A stretch of 64,000 nt of DNA from Bacteroidales bacterium UBA1374 (GCA_002305545.1 DBRG01000017.1:62001-126000); one strand, 5' to 3'. Shown: positions 49,942 through 61,048, counted from the stretch's first letter. Program-made: numbers and translations. Notes: generated by a model not told the origin, from the sequence alone.

Positions 49942-52900
49942 ATGCCTCAACGAGCAAATAATCAGCGAATTAGTTTCGCAAAATCAAAAACCCTCCTGGA
50001 TCATCCCGATTTTTTGGAGGTTCAATTGAAATCATTCCAGGATTTCTTCCAGTTGGAGACAACACCGGAAAACAGGAAAAATGAAGGATTGTTCAAGGTA
50101 TTCCAGGAAAATTTTCCGATTACCGATACCCGTAACAATTTTGTTCTCGAATTCATAGATTATTTCATTGACCCGCCCCGTTATTCCATAGAAGAATGCC
50201 TGGACAGGGGATTGACCTACAGTGTCCCCCTGAAGGCGAAGCTCAAACTCTATTGCACCGATCCTGAGCACGAGGAGTTTGATACAAGCATAATGGATGT
50301 ATACCTGGGCACCATTCCTTATATGACACCACGCGGGACCTTTGTCATCAACGGGTCCGAACGCATAGTGGTTTCACAGCTGCACCGTTCTCCCGGTGTG
50401 TTCTTCGGACAAAGCATTCACACCAACGGGACCAAGCTGTACTCGGCCCGTATCATCCCATTCAAAGGTTCCTGGATAGAATTCGCGACAGACATCAATA
50501 ACGTGATGTACGCTTACATTGACAGGAAAAAGAAACTGCCTGTCACCACCCTCTTGCGTGCCATAGGATTTGAAAGCGACAAGGACATCCTGGAAATATT
50601 CGGCCTGGCAAACGAGATCAAGGTGACCAGGACCAATTTGAAAAAGAATCTGGGAAGGCAGCTGGCCGCCCGGGTACTCAAGTCCTGGGTAGAAGATTTT
50701 GTGGATGAAGATACCGGAGAAGTTGTATCCATAGAACGTAACGAGATCATACTTGACAGGAAGACAATCCTGGAAGAGGAACACATTGAACTGATCCTGG
50801 ATTCAAATACCGCTACCATCCTTTTACATAAAGAAGATGCCAATGTCGGGGATTATGCCATAATCCACAATACCCTCCAGAAAGATCCGTGCAATTCGGC
50901 TAAAGAGGCCGTCATATACATATACAGGCAATTACGTAATTCCGAACCACCAGACGATGCAACAGCAATGGATGTGATAGACAAGCTCTTCTTTTCATCC
51001 AAACGTTACGACCTGGGTGACGTGGGACGTTACCGCCTGAATCGCAAACTCAATCTGAACACTCCTTCAGACATCAAGGTACTGACCAAGGAAGATATCA
51101 TCGCCATCATCACCCACCTGATCCAGCTTATCAATTCCAAAGCGACAGTGGACGATATTGATCACCTGAGCAACCGCCGCATCCGCACTGTAGGGGAACA
51201 GCTGGCAAATCAGTTCAGCGTTGGTCTTTCCCGTATGGCACGTACAATAAGGGAAAGAATGAATGTACGAGACAACGAGGTGTTTACCCCCATTGATCTG
51301 ATCAATGCAAAAACCTTGTCTTCCGTGATCAATTCATTTTTTGGCACATCGCAACTGTCCCAGTTTATGGACCAGACAAACCCGCTGGCCGAAATGACAC
51401 ACAAACGCCGTCTTTCTGCACTGGGTCCTGGCGGCCTTTCAAGAGACCGTGCCGGATTTGAAGTGCGCGACGTGCACTACACCCATTATGGAAGGCTTTG
51501 TCCCATTGAAACCCCGGAAGGTCCCAATATCGGACTGATTTCTTCCCTGTGTGTCTATGCCCGGATCAACGATCTGGGATTCATAGAGACCCCTTACCGT
51601 AAAGTGGAAAACGGCCGGGTAGACCTCTCAGCAAAAGGGTATGTTTACATGAGTGCCGAAGAGGAAGAAGAACGCATGGTAGCACAGGCCAATGTGAACC
51701 TGGATGACGACGGGAGCATCGTTGATGAAAGGATCAAATGCCGTTACGAGGCAGACTATCCTGTCGTTACAAAAGAAGAGGTGCACCTGATGGACGTTTC
51801 GCCCAACCAGATCGCCTCTATTGCTGCTTCACTCATTCCATTCCTGGAACATGACGACGCCAACAGGGCCCTGATGGGTTCCAACATGATGCGCCAGGCT
51901 GTGCCACTCATAAGGCCGGAGGCCCCCATCGTAGGAACAGGCCTTGAAAGTACCGTGACCAAGGACAGCCGTACTCAGATAGCAGCCGAAGGTAAGGGAG
52001 AAGTGGTATTTGTTGATGCCAACAGGATCCATATCCGCTATGAACGGAGCGAAGATGAAAAGTTTGTAAGCTTCGGCCCGGAAATCACCGAGTACAAGCT
52101 TCCCATATACAGGAAAACAAACCAGAATACTTCTGTGAATCTGAAACCGGTCGTGAAAAAGGGACAAAAAGTGGTTCCCGGGCAGATCCTGACAGAAGGA
52201 TATGGCACCCAAAACGGGGAACTGGCCCTGGGACGTAACCTGAAAGTGGCTTTCATGCCCTGGAAAGGTTATAATTTTGAAGACGCCATAGTGCTTTCTG
52301 AAAGAATGCTTCGCGAAGACGTCTTTACTTCCATCCACGTGGATGAATATATCATGGAAGTGCGCGACACAAAGCGAGGTATGGAAGAGCTGACCAGTGA
52401 CATTCCCAACGTTTCTGAAGAAGCTACCAAAAACCTGGACGAAAACGGGATCATCCGCATTGGTGCGTATATTGAGCCGGGAGATATTCTCATTGGAAAG
52501 ATCACCCCAAAAGGCGAAAGTGATCCTTCACCTGAAGAAAAACTCCTTCGGGCAATTTTCGGAGATAAAGCCGGAGACGTTAAAGACGCTTCCCTGAAGG
52601 CCTCTCCTTCTCTCTACGGTACAGTGATCGAAAAACGCCTTTTCTCACGTGTGATGAAAGAGGGGTCAAAGAAGATTAAGCCCGTAGCCAAGATGCACTT
52701 GCAGCAAGCTGAGGATCAATTCAAAATCCGCTTTGACGCACTTGAAAAGAGTTTTCTGGACAAACTTGAGTCGTTGCTAAAGGATAAAACCTCACCGGGC
52801 ATAACAAACCTGTACGGCGAAATGGTTATTCCAAAGGACATCCGTTTTACACGGGATATCATATCAGGTGTTTCCTACGAGAATGTGAATCCGACCAAAT

Positions 52901-53760
52901 GGACGAATGACAAGCATATCAACATCCTTATCAGAAAACTGATCAACAATTATCTGATTAGTTTCAAGGAACTCGATGCCGAACTCAAACGTCTCAAGTA
53001 CAGCCTGACCATTGGAGATGAACTTCCCTCCGGGATTATGCAGCTTGCAAAAGTTTACATAGCCAAGAAGCGCAAGATTCGTGTGGGAGATAAAATGGCC
53101 GGCCGTCACGGGAACAAGGGCATTGTTGCCAAAGTTGTCCGCGACGAAGACATGCCTTTCCTGGATGACGGATCCATTGTAGACATTGTTCTCAATCCCC
53201 TGGGTGTTCCTTCGCGTATGAACCTGGGACAAATCTACGAAACCGTTTTGGGCTGGGCCGGGAAAGAACTCGACCTTACGTTCGCATCACCGATCTTCGA
53301 CGGGGCATCCCTTGAAGAAATCACACACTATACGGATAAAGCGAAATTGCCTAAGTATGGCAAGACATACCTGCGCGACGGAGGCAATGGCGAATACTTT
53401 GACCAGCCAGCCACCGTAGGGATGATCTATATGCTCAAGCTGGGCCATATGGTGGACGACAAAATGCATGCCCGTTCAATAGGTCCGTACTCACTCATAA
53501 CCCAGCAACCCCTGGGTGGCAAGGCACAGTTCGGTGGCCAACGGTTTGGGGAAATGGAAGTTTGGGCCCTGGAAGCATTTGGGGCCGCGAACATCCTTCA
53601 GGAGATCCTGACAGTCAAATCGGACGACGTGGCCGGACGGTCCCGTGCCTACGAAGCCATTGTCAAAGGGGACGTCATGCCTGCAGCAGGAATCCCCGAA
53701 TCACTGAACGTATTGCTTCATGAATTGCGTGGTCTGGGACTGAGCGTTAACCTGGAATAA
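49942..53760 (+). CDS. rpoB: RNA polymerase subunit beta
   Basis: 1272-residue beta subunit. The rifampicin region reads FGTSQLSQFMDQTNPLAEMT followed by HKRRLSALGPGGLSRDRAG, wild type at the usual resistance positions. Also visible are YTHYGRLCPIETPEGPNIGL, KMAGRHGNKGIVAKV and GGKAQFGGQRFGEMEVWALE. Full length for the phylum. rpoC follows within ten bases of the stop. Confidence 0.98.
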   Translation: MPQRANNQRISFAKSKTLLDHPDFLEVQLKSFQDFFQLETTPENRKNEGLFKVFQENFPITDTRNNFVLEFIDYFIDPPRYSIEECLDRGLTYSVPLKAKLKLYCTDPEHEEFDTSIMDVYLGTIPYMTPRGTFVINGSERIVVSQLHRSPGVFFGQSIHTNGTKLYSARIIPFKGSWIEFATDINNVMYAYIDRKKKLPVTTLLRAIGFESDKDILEIFGLANEIKVTRTNLKKNLGRQLAARVLKSWVEDFVDEDTGEVVSIERNEIILDRKTILEEEHIELILDSNTATILLHKEDANVGDYAIIHNTLQKDPCNSAKEAVIYIYRQLRNSEPPDDATAMDVIDKLFFSSKRYDLGDVGRYRLNRKLNLNTPSDIKVLTKEDIIAIITHLIQLINSKATVDDIDHLSNRRIRTVGEQLANQFSVGLSRMARTIRERMNVRDNEVFTPIDLINAKTLSSVINSFFGTSQLSQFMDQTNPLAEMTHKRRLSALGPGGLSRDRAGFEVRDVHYTHYGRLCPIETPEGPNIGLISSLCVYARINDLGFIETPYRKVENGRVDLSAKGYVYMSAEEEEERMVAQANVNLDDDGSIVDERIKCRYEADYPVVTKEEVHLMDVSPNQIASIAASLIPFLEHDDANRALMGSNMMRQAVPLIRPEAPIVGTGLESTVTKDSRTQIAAEGKGEVVFVDANRIHIRYERSEDEKFVSFGPEITEYKLPIYRKTNQNTSVNLKPVVKKGQKVVPGQILTEGYGTQNGELALGRNLKVAFMPWKGYNFEDAIVLSERMLREDVFTSIHVDEYIMEVRDTKRGMEELTSDIPNVSEEATKNLDENGIIRIGAYIEPGDILIGKITPKGESDPSPEEKLLRAIFGDKAGDVKDASLKASPSLYGTVIEKRLFSRVMKEGSKKIKPVAKMHLQQAEDQFKIRFDALEKSFLDKLESLLKDKTSPGITNLYGEMVIPKDIRFTRDIISGVSYENVNPTKWTNDKHINILIRKLINNYLISFKELDAELKRLKYSLTIGDELPSGIMQLAKVYIAKKRKIRVGDKMAGRHGNKGIVAKVVRDEDMPFLDDGSIVDIVLNPLGVPSRMNLGQIYETVLGWAGKELDLTFASPIFDGASLEEITHYTDKAKLPKYGKTYLRDGGNGEYFDQPATVGMIYMLKLGHMVDDKMHARSIGPYSLITQQPLGGKAQFGGQRFGEMEVWALEAFGAANILQEILTVKSDDVAGRSRAYEAIVKGDVMPAAGIPESLNVLLHELRGLGLSVNLE

Positions 53761-53770
53761 AATTTTGATT

Positions 53771-56700
53771 ATGGCTTACAAGAAAGAAAGCAAGTTAAAA
53801 AGCAACTTCAAGAAAATCACTATAGGACTGGCTTCTCCTGAAGAAATTCTGGACATGTCACACGGAGAAGTGTTGAAGCCCGAAACCGTCAACTACCGTA
53901 CCTATAAACCGGAGCGGGACGGATTATTCTGCGAACGCATATTTGGTCCTTCAAAGGATTACGAATGCCATTGCGGTAAATACAAACGCATTCGTTACCG
54001 CGGGATTACCTGTGACCGGTGCGGAGTTGAAGTAACCGAGAAAAAAGTGCGCAGGGAACGAATGGGACATATATCCCTTGTAGTCCCCATCGCGCATATA
54101 TGGTATTTCAGATCGACTCCCAACAAGATCGGTTACCTGCTCGGAATCCCCTCAAAGAAGCTTGAGGCTATCATATATTACGAAAGATATGTGGTCATAC
54201 AGCCGGGTATAAAAGCACAGGACGGGATAAATGAACTGGATTTCCTTACAGAAGAGGAATACCTGAACATCCTGGACACCCTGCCCCGGGAAAACCAGAT
54301 GCTGGACGACGAGGATCCCAACAAATTCATTGCTGGCATGGGGGCCGAGGCCATATACAAACTCCTTGTCCGGCTTAACCTGGATGATCTTTCTTATGAT
54401 CTCCGCCACAAGGCCGATGTGGAGACCTCACAGCAGAGAAAAGCAGATGCCCTGAAAAGACTCAACATCATTGAAGCGTTCCGTGACTCCAAAGAGATAA
54501 ACAAACCGGAATGGATGATCATGAAGGTGATTCCGGTCATACCTCCAGATCTTCGCCCTCTGGTTCCCCTTGATGGCGGGCGCTTTGCCACTTCCGACCT
54601 GAACGATCTGTACCGCCGCGTTATTATCCGGAACAACCGCCTGAAACGCCTGATTGAGATAAAAGCCCCGGAAGTGATCCTGAGGAATGAGAAAAGGATG
54701 CTGCAGGAAGCCGTTGATTCCCTGTTTGACAACTCACGAAAATCAAATGCAGTTAAAACAGAAGCCAACAGGACACTTAAGTCCCTTTCGGACAGTCTAA
54801 AAGGAAAACAGGGACGGTTCCGTCAAAACCTGCTGGGTAAACGCGTGGACTATTCTGCCCGTTCAGTCATTGTCGTAGGTCCCGAATTGAATATGCACGA
54901 ATGCGGACTGCCTAAAGATATGGCCGCCGAACTTTACAAACCTTTCATTATAAGGAAGCTTATCGAAAGGGGAATTGTCAAGACCGTAAAGTCTGCAAAA
55001 AAAATAGTGGACCGCAAAGATCCGATGATCTGGGATATCCTGGAAAATGTGATGAAAGGACATCCGGTACTGCTAAACCGTGCTCCTACCCTGCACCGTC
55101 TGGGTATCCAGGCTTTCCAGCCCAAACTGATAGAGGGAAAAGCCATACAGCTGCACCCTCTTGCCTGTACCGCTTTCAATGCCGACTTTGACGGTGACCA
55201 GATGGCAGTGCACCTGCCCCTGGGCAATGCAGCCATCCTGGAGGCACAGATGCTCATGCTTGGCTCGCACAACATCCTGAATCCGGCAAACGGAGCCCCC
55301 ATAACCTTGCCTTCACAGGACATGGTCCTTGGTCTTTATTACATTACCAAATTAAAGAACAAGGGAAAGGGAATAGGAATGACTTTCTACAGCCCGGAAG
55401 AAGTGATTATTGCCTACAATGAAAAAGTAGTGGACATGCATGTACGCATAAAACTCCGCTTGGGAAAAACCACTGTTCGCTGTGCAAGGGATGAGAACAA
55501 TCCTTCCAAGGGGATATATTTCTTCAAGGCAGACCCGGCTACCGGCAACCATATCATTGAAACATCGGTGGGCCGTGTTCTCTTTAACCAGGTGGTCCCA
55601 AAAGAAGTGGGATTCATAAACGAAGTCCTGACCAAAAGATCCCTTCGTGATATCATTAGCCTGGTGCTTAAGACCACCGGTGTGGCAAGAACAGCCCAAT
55701 TCCTTGATGACATTAAGGAAATCGGATACAATATGGCCTTCAGGGGAGGTTTGTCCTTCAACCTGGATGATGTGATCGTGCCCGAGGAAAAAGCTGCCAT
55801 GGTTGAAAAGGGTTACAAGGATGTAGAAAACATCATGAATAACTACAACATGGGGCTTCTGGCCAATAACGAACGCTATAACCACGTGTTGGACACCTGG
55901 AACGGAGTTAACCTTCGGCTTACCGATATTCTGGAAAAGCAACTCAAGGAAGATAAAGAAGGTTTTAACCCCATTTACATGATGATCGATTCAGGGGCCC
56001 GCGGATCCAAGGATCAGATCCGGCAGCTTTCGGGAATGCGCGGCCTTATGAGTAAACCTCAGAAATCAGGATCCACCAGCGCCGATATGATTGAAAATCC
56101 CATTCTGGCCAACTTCAAGGAAGGTTTGTCGGTTCTGGAGTACTTCATCTCCACCCACGGGGCACGCAAAGGTTTGGCCGATACGGCCCTCAAGACTGCT
56201 GATGCCGGTTACCTGACCCGCCGACTGGTGGACGTTTCACACGATGTTATCATCAACGAAGAAGACTGCGGAACATTGAGAGGACTCGTCGCTACGTCAA
56301 TTATGAACAAAGACAGGGTTGTAGAGTCGCTATACGATCGCATCCTGGGACGTACCAGTGTGCACGACGTGTTCGACCCCCTGACCGGTGAACTGCTGAT
56401 AGAATCGGGAGAAGAAATCACCGAGGAAATTGCCGAGAAAATATCAGGACTGCCTATTGAACAGGTGGAGATACGCAGTGTGCTGACCTGTGAATCAAGA
56501 AAAGGTGTCTGCGCCAAATGTTATGGAAGAAACCTGGCTACCGGACGTATGGTGGAAAAAGGAGAAGTCGTGGGTGTGGTTGCGGCCCAGTCTATTGGAG
56601 AACCCGGAACACAGTTGACACTGAGAACTTTCCACCAGGGAGGTACCGCTTCTCTCTTCAAGTCTGAAAGTGAAATTGTGGCCCGCTATAACGGGATCCT

Positions 56701-58090
56701 TGAAATTGATGAACTCAGGACGCTTAATAAAGTCTCCGCTACGGGCGAAACCCAGACTATTGTAATTGGCCGTTCAGCAGAAATGCGCATTGTGGACAGC
56801 AATACCCGCCTGACCTTGTCTACCTACAACATACCATACGGGGCCATTCTCTATTTCAAACATGGAGACGAGGTCAAAGAAAAGGATAAGATCTGCGAAT
56901 GGGACTCCTACAACGCCATAACCATTGCCGAATTTGACGGTACCGTAGCTTTTGACAGCCTGATTGAAGGAGTGACCTTCCGCGAGGAAGCTGCCGATGA
57001 ATACTCAATGCACCGGGACAAGGTGATCATTGAAAGCCGGGATAAATCACGCAACCCCACCCTTAAGATCATGAAGGACGGTGTGGAACTCAAGCAGCAC
57101 AACCTGCCTGTAGGAGCACATATCATTGTCAATGAAAAACAAGAGATCAAGGCAGGGGATATATTAGTCAAGATTCCGCGTGCCATTGGTAAGTCAAGAG
57201 ACATTACCGGGGGTCTGCCCCGTGTCACCGAGTTGTTTGAGGCACGTAACCCATCCAATCCGGCCATTGTTTCCGAGATTGACGGAGAAGTCCTGATGGG
57301 AAGGATCAAGAGGGGGAACCGGGAGATCATCATCCGTTCCAAATCAGGAGAAGAGAAGAAATATCTGGTGCCACTGTCCAAACAGATCCTGGTGCAGGAA
57401 AACGACTATGTTCGTGCCGGCATGCCCCTTTCCGAAGGAGCCGTCTCTCCTATTGATATCCTGTTGATCCAGGGGCCCACCAAGGTGCAGGAGTACATAG
57501 TAAATGAGATCCAGAGCGTATACCGCAACGAAGGTGTTAAGATCAACGACAAGCACTTTGAAGTAATTGTGCGCCAGATGATGCGTAAAGTGGAAATTGT
57601 TGATCCGGGAGATACCCGTTTCCTGCCCGAACAACTCGTTGATAAATGGGAATTCATGCAGGAAAATGATCTTATCTTTGATAAGAAAATCATTACAGAA
57701 GCCGGTGATTCCCAGGAACTCAAACCAGGTCAGATGGTGACGGTCCGTCGTTTGAGGGATGAGAATTCCACCCTCAAGCGTAAAGACCTCAAACCCGTCC
57801 AGTCACGCGATGCCATACCGGCCACCTCAAACCAGGTATTACAGGGTATTACCCGTGCCGCTTTGCGAACAAACAGTTTCATGTCGGCAGCCTCATTCCA
57901 GGAAACCACCAAAGTCCTGTCTGAAGCAGCTATATTGGGAAAAAGTGACACCCTTGAAGGATTGAAGGAAAATGTGATCTGCGGACACCTGATCCCGGCC
58001 GGAACCGGTCAGCGGGAATTTGAGAATATTTTGGTAACTTCACTTTCTGATTATAGAAAAATGGTTGAAGAACGAACTTTGCCCAAATAA
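53771..58090 (+). CDS. rpoC: RNA polymerase subunit beta'
   Basis: 1439-residue beta' subunit. The N-terminal zinc ribbon (CHCGKYKRIRYRGITCDRCG), the catalytic NADFDGDQMAVH (three Asp that bind Mg), the bridge-helix and trigger-loop segments (GARKGLADTALKTADAGYLT; RTFHQGG) and the second zinc site (CGTLRG and CESRKGVCAKCYG) are present. ATG 53771 is chosen over TTG 53765. A hairpin terminator lies 27 bases after the stop. Confidence 0.98.
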   Translation: MAYKKESKLKSNFKKITIGLASPEEILDMSHGEVLKPETVNYRTYKPERDGLFCERIFGPSKDYECHCGKYKRIRYRGITCDRCGVEVTEKKVRRERMGHISLVVPIAHIWYFRSTPNKIGYLLGIPSKKLEAIIYYERYVVIQPGIKAQDGINELDFLTEEEYLNILDTLPRENQMLDDEDPNKFIAGMGAEAIYKLLVRLNLDDLSYDLRHKADVETSQQRKADALKRLNIIEAFRDSKEINKPEWMIMKVIPVIPPDLRPLVPLDGGRFATSDLNDLYRRVIIRNNRLKRLIEIKAPEVILRNEKRMLQEAVDSLFDNSRKSNAVKTEANRTLKSLSDSLKGKQGRFRQNLLGKRVDYSARSVIVVGPELNMHECGLPKDMAAELYKPFIIRKLIERGIVKTVKSAKKIVDRKDPMIWDILENVMKGHPVLLNRAPTLHRLGIQAFQPKLIEGKAIQLHPLACTAFNADFDGDQMAVHLPLGNAAILEAQMLMLGSHNILNPANGAPITLPSQDMVLGLYYITKLKNKGKGIGMTFYSPEEVIIAYNEKVVDMHVRIKLRLGKTTVRCARDENNPSKGIYFFKADPATGNHIIETSVGRVLFNQVVPKEVGFINEVLTKRSLRDIISLVLKTTGVARTAQFLDDIKEIGYNMAFRGGLSFNLDDVIVPEEKAAMVEKGYKDVENIMNNYNMGLLANNERYNHVLDTWNGVNLRLTDILEKQLKEDKEGFNPIYMMIDSGARGSKDQIRQLSGMRGLMSKPQKSGSTSADMIENPILANFKEGLSVLEYFISTHGARKGLADTALKTADAGYLTRRLVDVSHDVIINEEDCGTLRGLVATSIMNKDRVVESLYDRILGRTSVHDVFDPLTGELLIESGEEITEEIAEKISGLPIEQVEIRSVLTCESRKGVCAKCYGRNLATGRMVEKGEVVGVVAAQSIGEPGTQLTLRTFHQGGTASLFKSESEIVARYNGILEIDELRTLNKVSATGETQTIVIGRSAEMRIVDSNTRLTLSTYNIPYGAILYFKHGDEVKEKDKICEWDSYNAITIAEFDGTVAFDSLIEGVTFREEAADEYSMHRDKVIIESRDKSRNPTLKIMKDGVELKQHNLPVGAHIIVNEKQEIKAGDILVKIPRAIGKSRDITGGLPRVTELFEARNPSNPAIVSEIDGEVLMGRIKRGNREIIIRSKSGEEKKYLVPLSKQILVQENDYVRAGMPLSEGAVSPIDILLIQGPTKVQEYIVNEIQSVYRNEGVKINDKHFEVIVRQMMRKVEIVDPGDTRFLPEQLVDKWEFMQENDLIFDKKIITEAGDSQELKPGQMVTVRRLRDENSTLKRKDLKPVQSRDAIPATSNQVLQGITRAALRTNSFMSAASFQETTKVLSEAAILGKSDTLEGLKENVICGHLIPAGTGQREFENILVTSLSDYRKMVEERTLPK

Positions 58091-58116
58091 TCGTTTTTTT
58101 ATAACAAATATTTAAC

Positions 58117-58144
58117 AATAAGGGCAGATGCCCTTATTATTTTA
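58117..58144 (+). terminator. Terminator of the rpoBC operon
   Basis: AATAAGGGC and GCCCTTATT form a 9-bp perfect stem with loop AGAT, followed by a short AT-rich run. The korA promoter box begins three bases further on. Confidence 0.7.
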
Positions 58145-58146
58145 TA

Positions 58147-58154
58147 TACATTTG
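58147..58154 (+). promoter_or_regulatory. Predicted -7 box for korAB
   Basis: TACATTTG matches TAnnTTTG, 33 bases before the korA ATG and just after the rpoC terminator. Confidence 0.45.
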
Positions 58155-58187
58155 CCAAAATTAATAACAAATCAACATTACAGACTT

Positions 58188-60032
58188 ATGCCGCATAAAG
58201 TAATCGATGTCCAGGATGTTGTGATTCGTTTTACCGGGGATTCTGGCGACGGTATGCAATTGACTGGATCCTTGTTTGCTGAAACTGCTGCCTTTTTTGG
58301 TAACGACATCACCACCTTTCCCGATTTTCCCTCTGAGATCAGGGCCCCCCAGGGCACCCTTTCAGGGGTTTCGGGATTTCAGGTACACATAGGGAGCAGT
58401 GCCATCTATACCCCCGGTGACTATTGTGATGTGCTGGTTGCCATGAATCCTGCAGCACTCAAGTCAAATGTAAGGTGGCTCAAACCCAACGCAACGATCA
58501 TCGTTGACATGGATACCTTTGATATGAAAGGTCTTGAGAAAGCAGGTTACCAGACAAACGATGCCTTTACCGAGCTTAATATCAAGCACTTTAACATCAT
58601 TGCCCCTCCCATTACAACCCTGACAAAGGAAACCTGCATCGCCTGCAACGTGGATCCCAAAACCGGTATCCGGTGTAAAAACATGTTTGCCCTGGGTATA
58701 TGCTATTTTCTTTACAATATGCCCCTCAAGCATACCGAGGAATACATCAGGAAGAAATTTTCAAGGGATCAGGCTCTGATTGATATCAACTTAAGAATTC
58801 TCAAAGACGGGCATAATTATGCCGGCAACATTCAGGCCATAGCCGATACATACATTGTTAAGCCCTCAAAGCAGGAACCCGGCCTTTACCGCAATATAAA
58901 CGGTAACCGGGCCATTGCCTGGGGTCTGATGGCTGCTTCCGAAAAATCCGGAAGGCCCCTATTTTGCGGTTCATATCCCATAACCCCTGCCACGGCCATC
59001 CTGGAAGAACTTGCCATTCACAAGGATCTTGGCGTTAAAACCCTGCAATGTGAAGATGAAATTGCCGGTATCTGTACTGCAATAGGTGCCTCGTACGCAG
59101 GATCGCTTGCGGTTACCACCACTTCGGGTCCCGGGCTTTCACTCAAGTCCGAAGCCCTCGGCCTGGCTGTAATGGCCGAGTTGCCGCTGGTGGTGGTCGA
59201 TGTTCAAAGGGCAGGTCCTTCAACGGGAATACCCACAAAGACAGAGCAGACAGACCTGAACCAGGCGTTGTACGGACGTAACGGAGAGTGCCCTGTGGCC
59301 GTGATTGCACCTCACTCGCCATCCCATTGCTTTGTCACTGCTTTTTTTGCAGCAAAATATGCCCTGGAACACCAGATGCCTGTAATAATCCTTTCCGAAG
59401 GATTTTTGGGAAACGGTTCCGAACCATGGAAGATTCCGGACATGAACGATTACCCGGCCATCAACCCGCCCATTGTGACAGAACTTGAACCCGACGAGCC
59501 ATATTTCTATCCATTTAAACGAGACACGCAAACTATGGCAACCCGCTGGGCACTACCCGGAACTCCCAATCTGGAACACCGGGTGGGTGGCCTGGAAAAA
59601 AACCATAAAGGTGCTGTTTCCTCAGATCCTATGGTACACCAGCAAATGGTCAATGAACGGGCAGAAAAGGTGGCACGTCTGGCAAGGTTCATTCCTCCAC
59701 AACAAATCATTGGAGAGCAGCAGGGAGATATCCTGATGGTGAGCTGGGGGGGAACTTACGGACATATGCTGAGTGCAGAAAGCCAGCTGCAATCTGAAGG
59801 ATTCAAAGTGGGCCTTGCACATTTTGATTACATAAATCCGCTTCCTCCGAATACCGAAGACGTGTTGAAACGTTTTAAAACAATTATTGTTTTTGAACTC
59901 AACAGCGGGCATTTTGCCAATTACCTGAGGGCACAATTTCCTCAGTTCTCTTACCTGCAGTACAACAAAATACAGGGTCAGCCCTTTATTGTTGCAGAAA
60001 TTACAGAAGCAATTAAAAAGATAGTAAAATGA
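58188..60032 (+). CDS. korA: 2-oxoglutarate:ferredoxin oxidoreductase, fused gamma-alpha subunit
   Basis: Oxidises 2-oxoglutarate to succinyl-CoA with ferredoxin as acceptor, together with KorB. The 614-residue chain has an N-terminal gamma domain (about 1-190: VIRFTGDSGDGMQLTGSLFA; FPSEIRAPQGT) fused to the alpha domain (GLMAASEKSGRPLFCGSYPI; TTTSGPGLSLKSEALGLA). ATG 58188 is the start; an upstream ATG at 58128 falls in the rpoC terminator. The stretch ETCIACN near residue 146 adds two cysteines before the common RCKNMFALG. 2-Oxoglutarate rather than pyruvate is inferred from the two-subunit architecture and the adjacent gdhA. Confidence 0.9.
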   Translation: MPHKVIDVQDVVIRFTGDSGDGMQLTGSLFAETAAFFGNDITTFPDFPSEIRAPQGTLSGVSGFQVHIGSSAIYTPGDYCDVLVAMNPAALKSNVRWLKPNATIIVDMDTFDMKGLEKAGYQTNDAFTELNIKHFNIIAPPITTLTKETCIACNVDPKTGIRCKNMFALGICYFLYNMPLKHTEEYIRKKFSRDQALIDINLRILKDGHNYAGNIQAIADTYIVKPSKQEPGLYRNINGNRAIAWGLMAASEKSGRPLFCGSYPITPATAILEELAIHKDLGVKTLQCEDEIAGICTAIGASYAGSLAVTTTSGPGLSLKSEALGLAVMAELPLVVVDVQRAGPSTGIPTKTEQTDLNQALYGRNGECPVAVIAPHSPSHCFVTAFFAAKYALEHQMPVIILSEGFLGNGSEPWKIPDMNDYPAINPPIVTELEPDEPYFYPFKRDTQTMATRWALPGTPNLEHRVGGLEKNHKGAVSSDPMVHQQMVNERAEKVARLARFIPPQQIIGEQQGDILMVSWGGTYGHMLSAESQLQSEGFKVGLAHFDYINPLPPNTEDVLKRFKTIIVFELNSGHFANYLRAQFPQFSYLQYNKIQGQPFIVAEITEAIKKIVK

Positions 60033-61048
60033 AATATACCCCTCAGGACTTCAAATCAGATCAGGAAGTGAAATGGTGTCCCGGATGCGGGGACCATGCC
60101 GTGCTGGCGTCCATTCAGCGTGCTCTGCCGGAAATCAGTGAGGCACTGGGCTATTCCAGGGAAAGGTATGTGTTTGTTTCGGGGATCGGTTGCTCTTCCC
60201 GATTTCCCTATTACATGAAAACATATGGATTCCATGGAATCCATGGCCGGGCAGCTGCCATAGCCACCGGGATAAAAGTGGCCAACCCTACTCTTTCTGT
60301 ATGGGAAATGACCGGGGACGGAGACTCCCTGGCCATTGGAGGGAACCATTTGATCCATGCCATCAGAAGGAACATTGACATCAATATTGTGCTGTTCAAT
60401 AACCGCATATACGGTCTTACCAAGGGCCAGTATTCTCCCACCTCCAAATGGGGGACAATTACCAAGACTTCGCCTTATGGTACAGTGGAACACCCTTTTA
60501 ATCCGGGAGCACTCTCTATGGGGGCACGGGGTACTTTCTTTGCCCGTACCCTGGACATAGAATTGCAATTGACCCGTGATATTATGGTGGAAGCTGCAAA
60601 ACACGATGGTACCTCCTTGGTGGAAGTACTCCAGAACTGTGTGATATTCAATGATAAAACCCACTCGATAATCTCTGACAGAGAGGTAAGGGCAGAGCGT
60701 ACTATTGTACTCCGCCACGGAGAGCCCATGATCTTTGGAAAAGACAGGAATAAGGGGCTGGTCCTGGACGGAATGAGGCTGAAAGTTGTTACCATTGGCC
60801 AGGACGGCATCACTCAGGATGATATCCTGGTCCACAATGCCGAGGAACAAAACCACGGCCTGCACATGATGCTTTGCGAGATGGAGTGGCCGGAACTTCC
60901 GGTAGCTCTGGGGATTATCCGTCGCGTTAAAGACCGCACCTACGACGATATGGTCCGGGACCAGCTTACAGAAGTTGCCAATAAATCTGAAATCCACTGT
61001 ATGAATGATATGCTACGAAGCGGTGGAGATACCTGGGTTGTGGAATAA
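60029..61048 (+). CDS. korB: 2-oxoglutarate:ferredoxin oxidoreductase subunit beta
   Basis: Thiamine-diphosphate and Fe-S subunit partnering KorA. The 339 residues contain WCPGCGDHAVLASIQRAL, the TPP motif GDGDSLAIGGNH and FNNRIYGLTKGQYSPTSKWG. Its ATG overlaps the korA stop in an ATGA junction. gdhA begins 39 bases after it, so glutamate deamination and 2-oxoglutarate oxidation are neighbours. Confidence 0.93.
   Translation: MKYTPQDFKSDQEVKWCPGCGDHAVLASIQRALPEISEALGYSRERYVFVSGIGCSSRFPYYMKTYGFHGIHGRAAAIATGIKVANPTLSVWEMTGDGDSLAIGGNHLIHAIRRNIDINIVLFNNRIYGLTKGQYSPTSKWGTITKTSPYGTVEHPFNPGALSMGARGTFFARTLDIELQLTRDIMVEAAKHDGTSLVEVLQNCVIFNDKTHSIISDREVRAERTIVLRHGEPMIFGKDRNKGLVLDGMRLKVVTIGQDGITQDDILVHNAEEQNHGLHMMLCEMEWPELPVALGIIRRVKDRTYDDMVRDQLTEVANKSEIHCMNDMLRSGGDTWVVE

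Noticed and set aside
58128..58187. Upstream ATG extending korA by 20 residues
   Set aside because: It lies inside the rpoC terminator hairpin and before the predicted korA promoter box, and the added residues are not family-like.
60056..60997. A 313-codon minus-strand frame opposite korB
   Set aside because: korB is intact and conserved; the antisense frame has no recognisable features.
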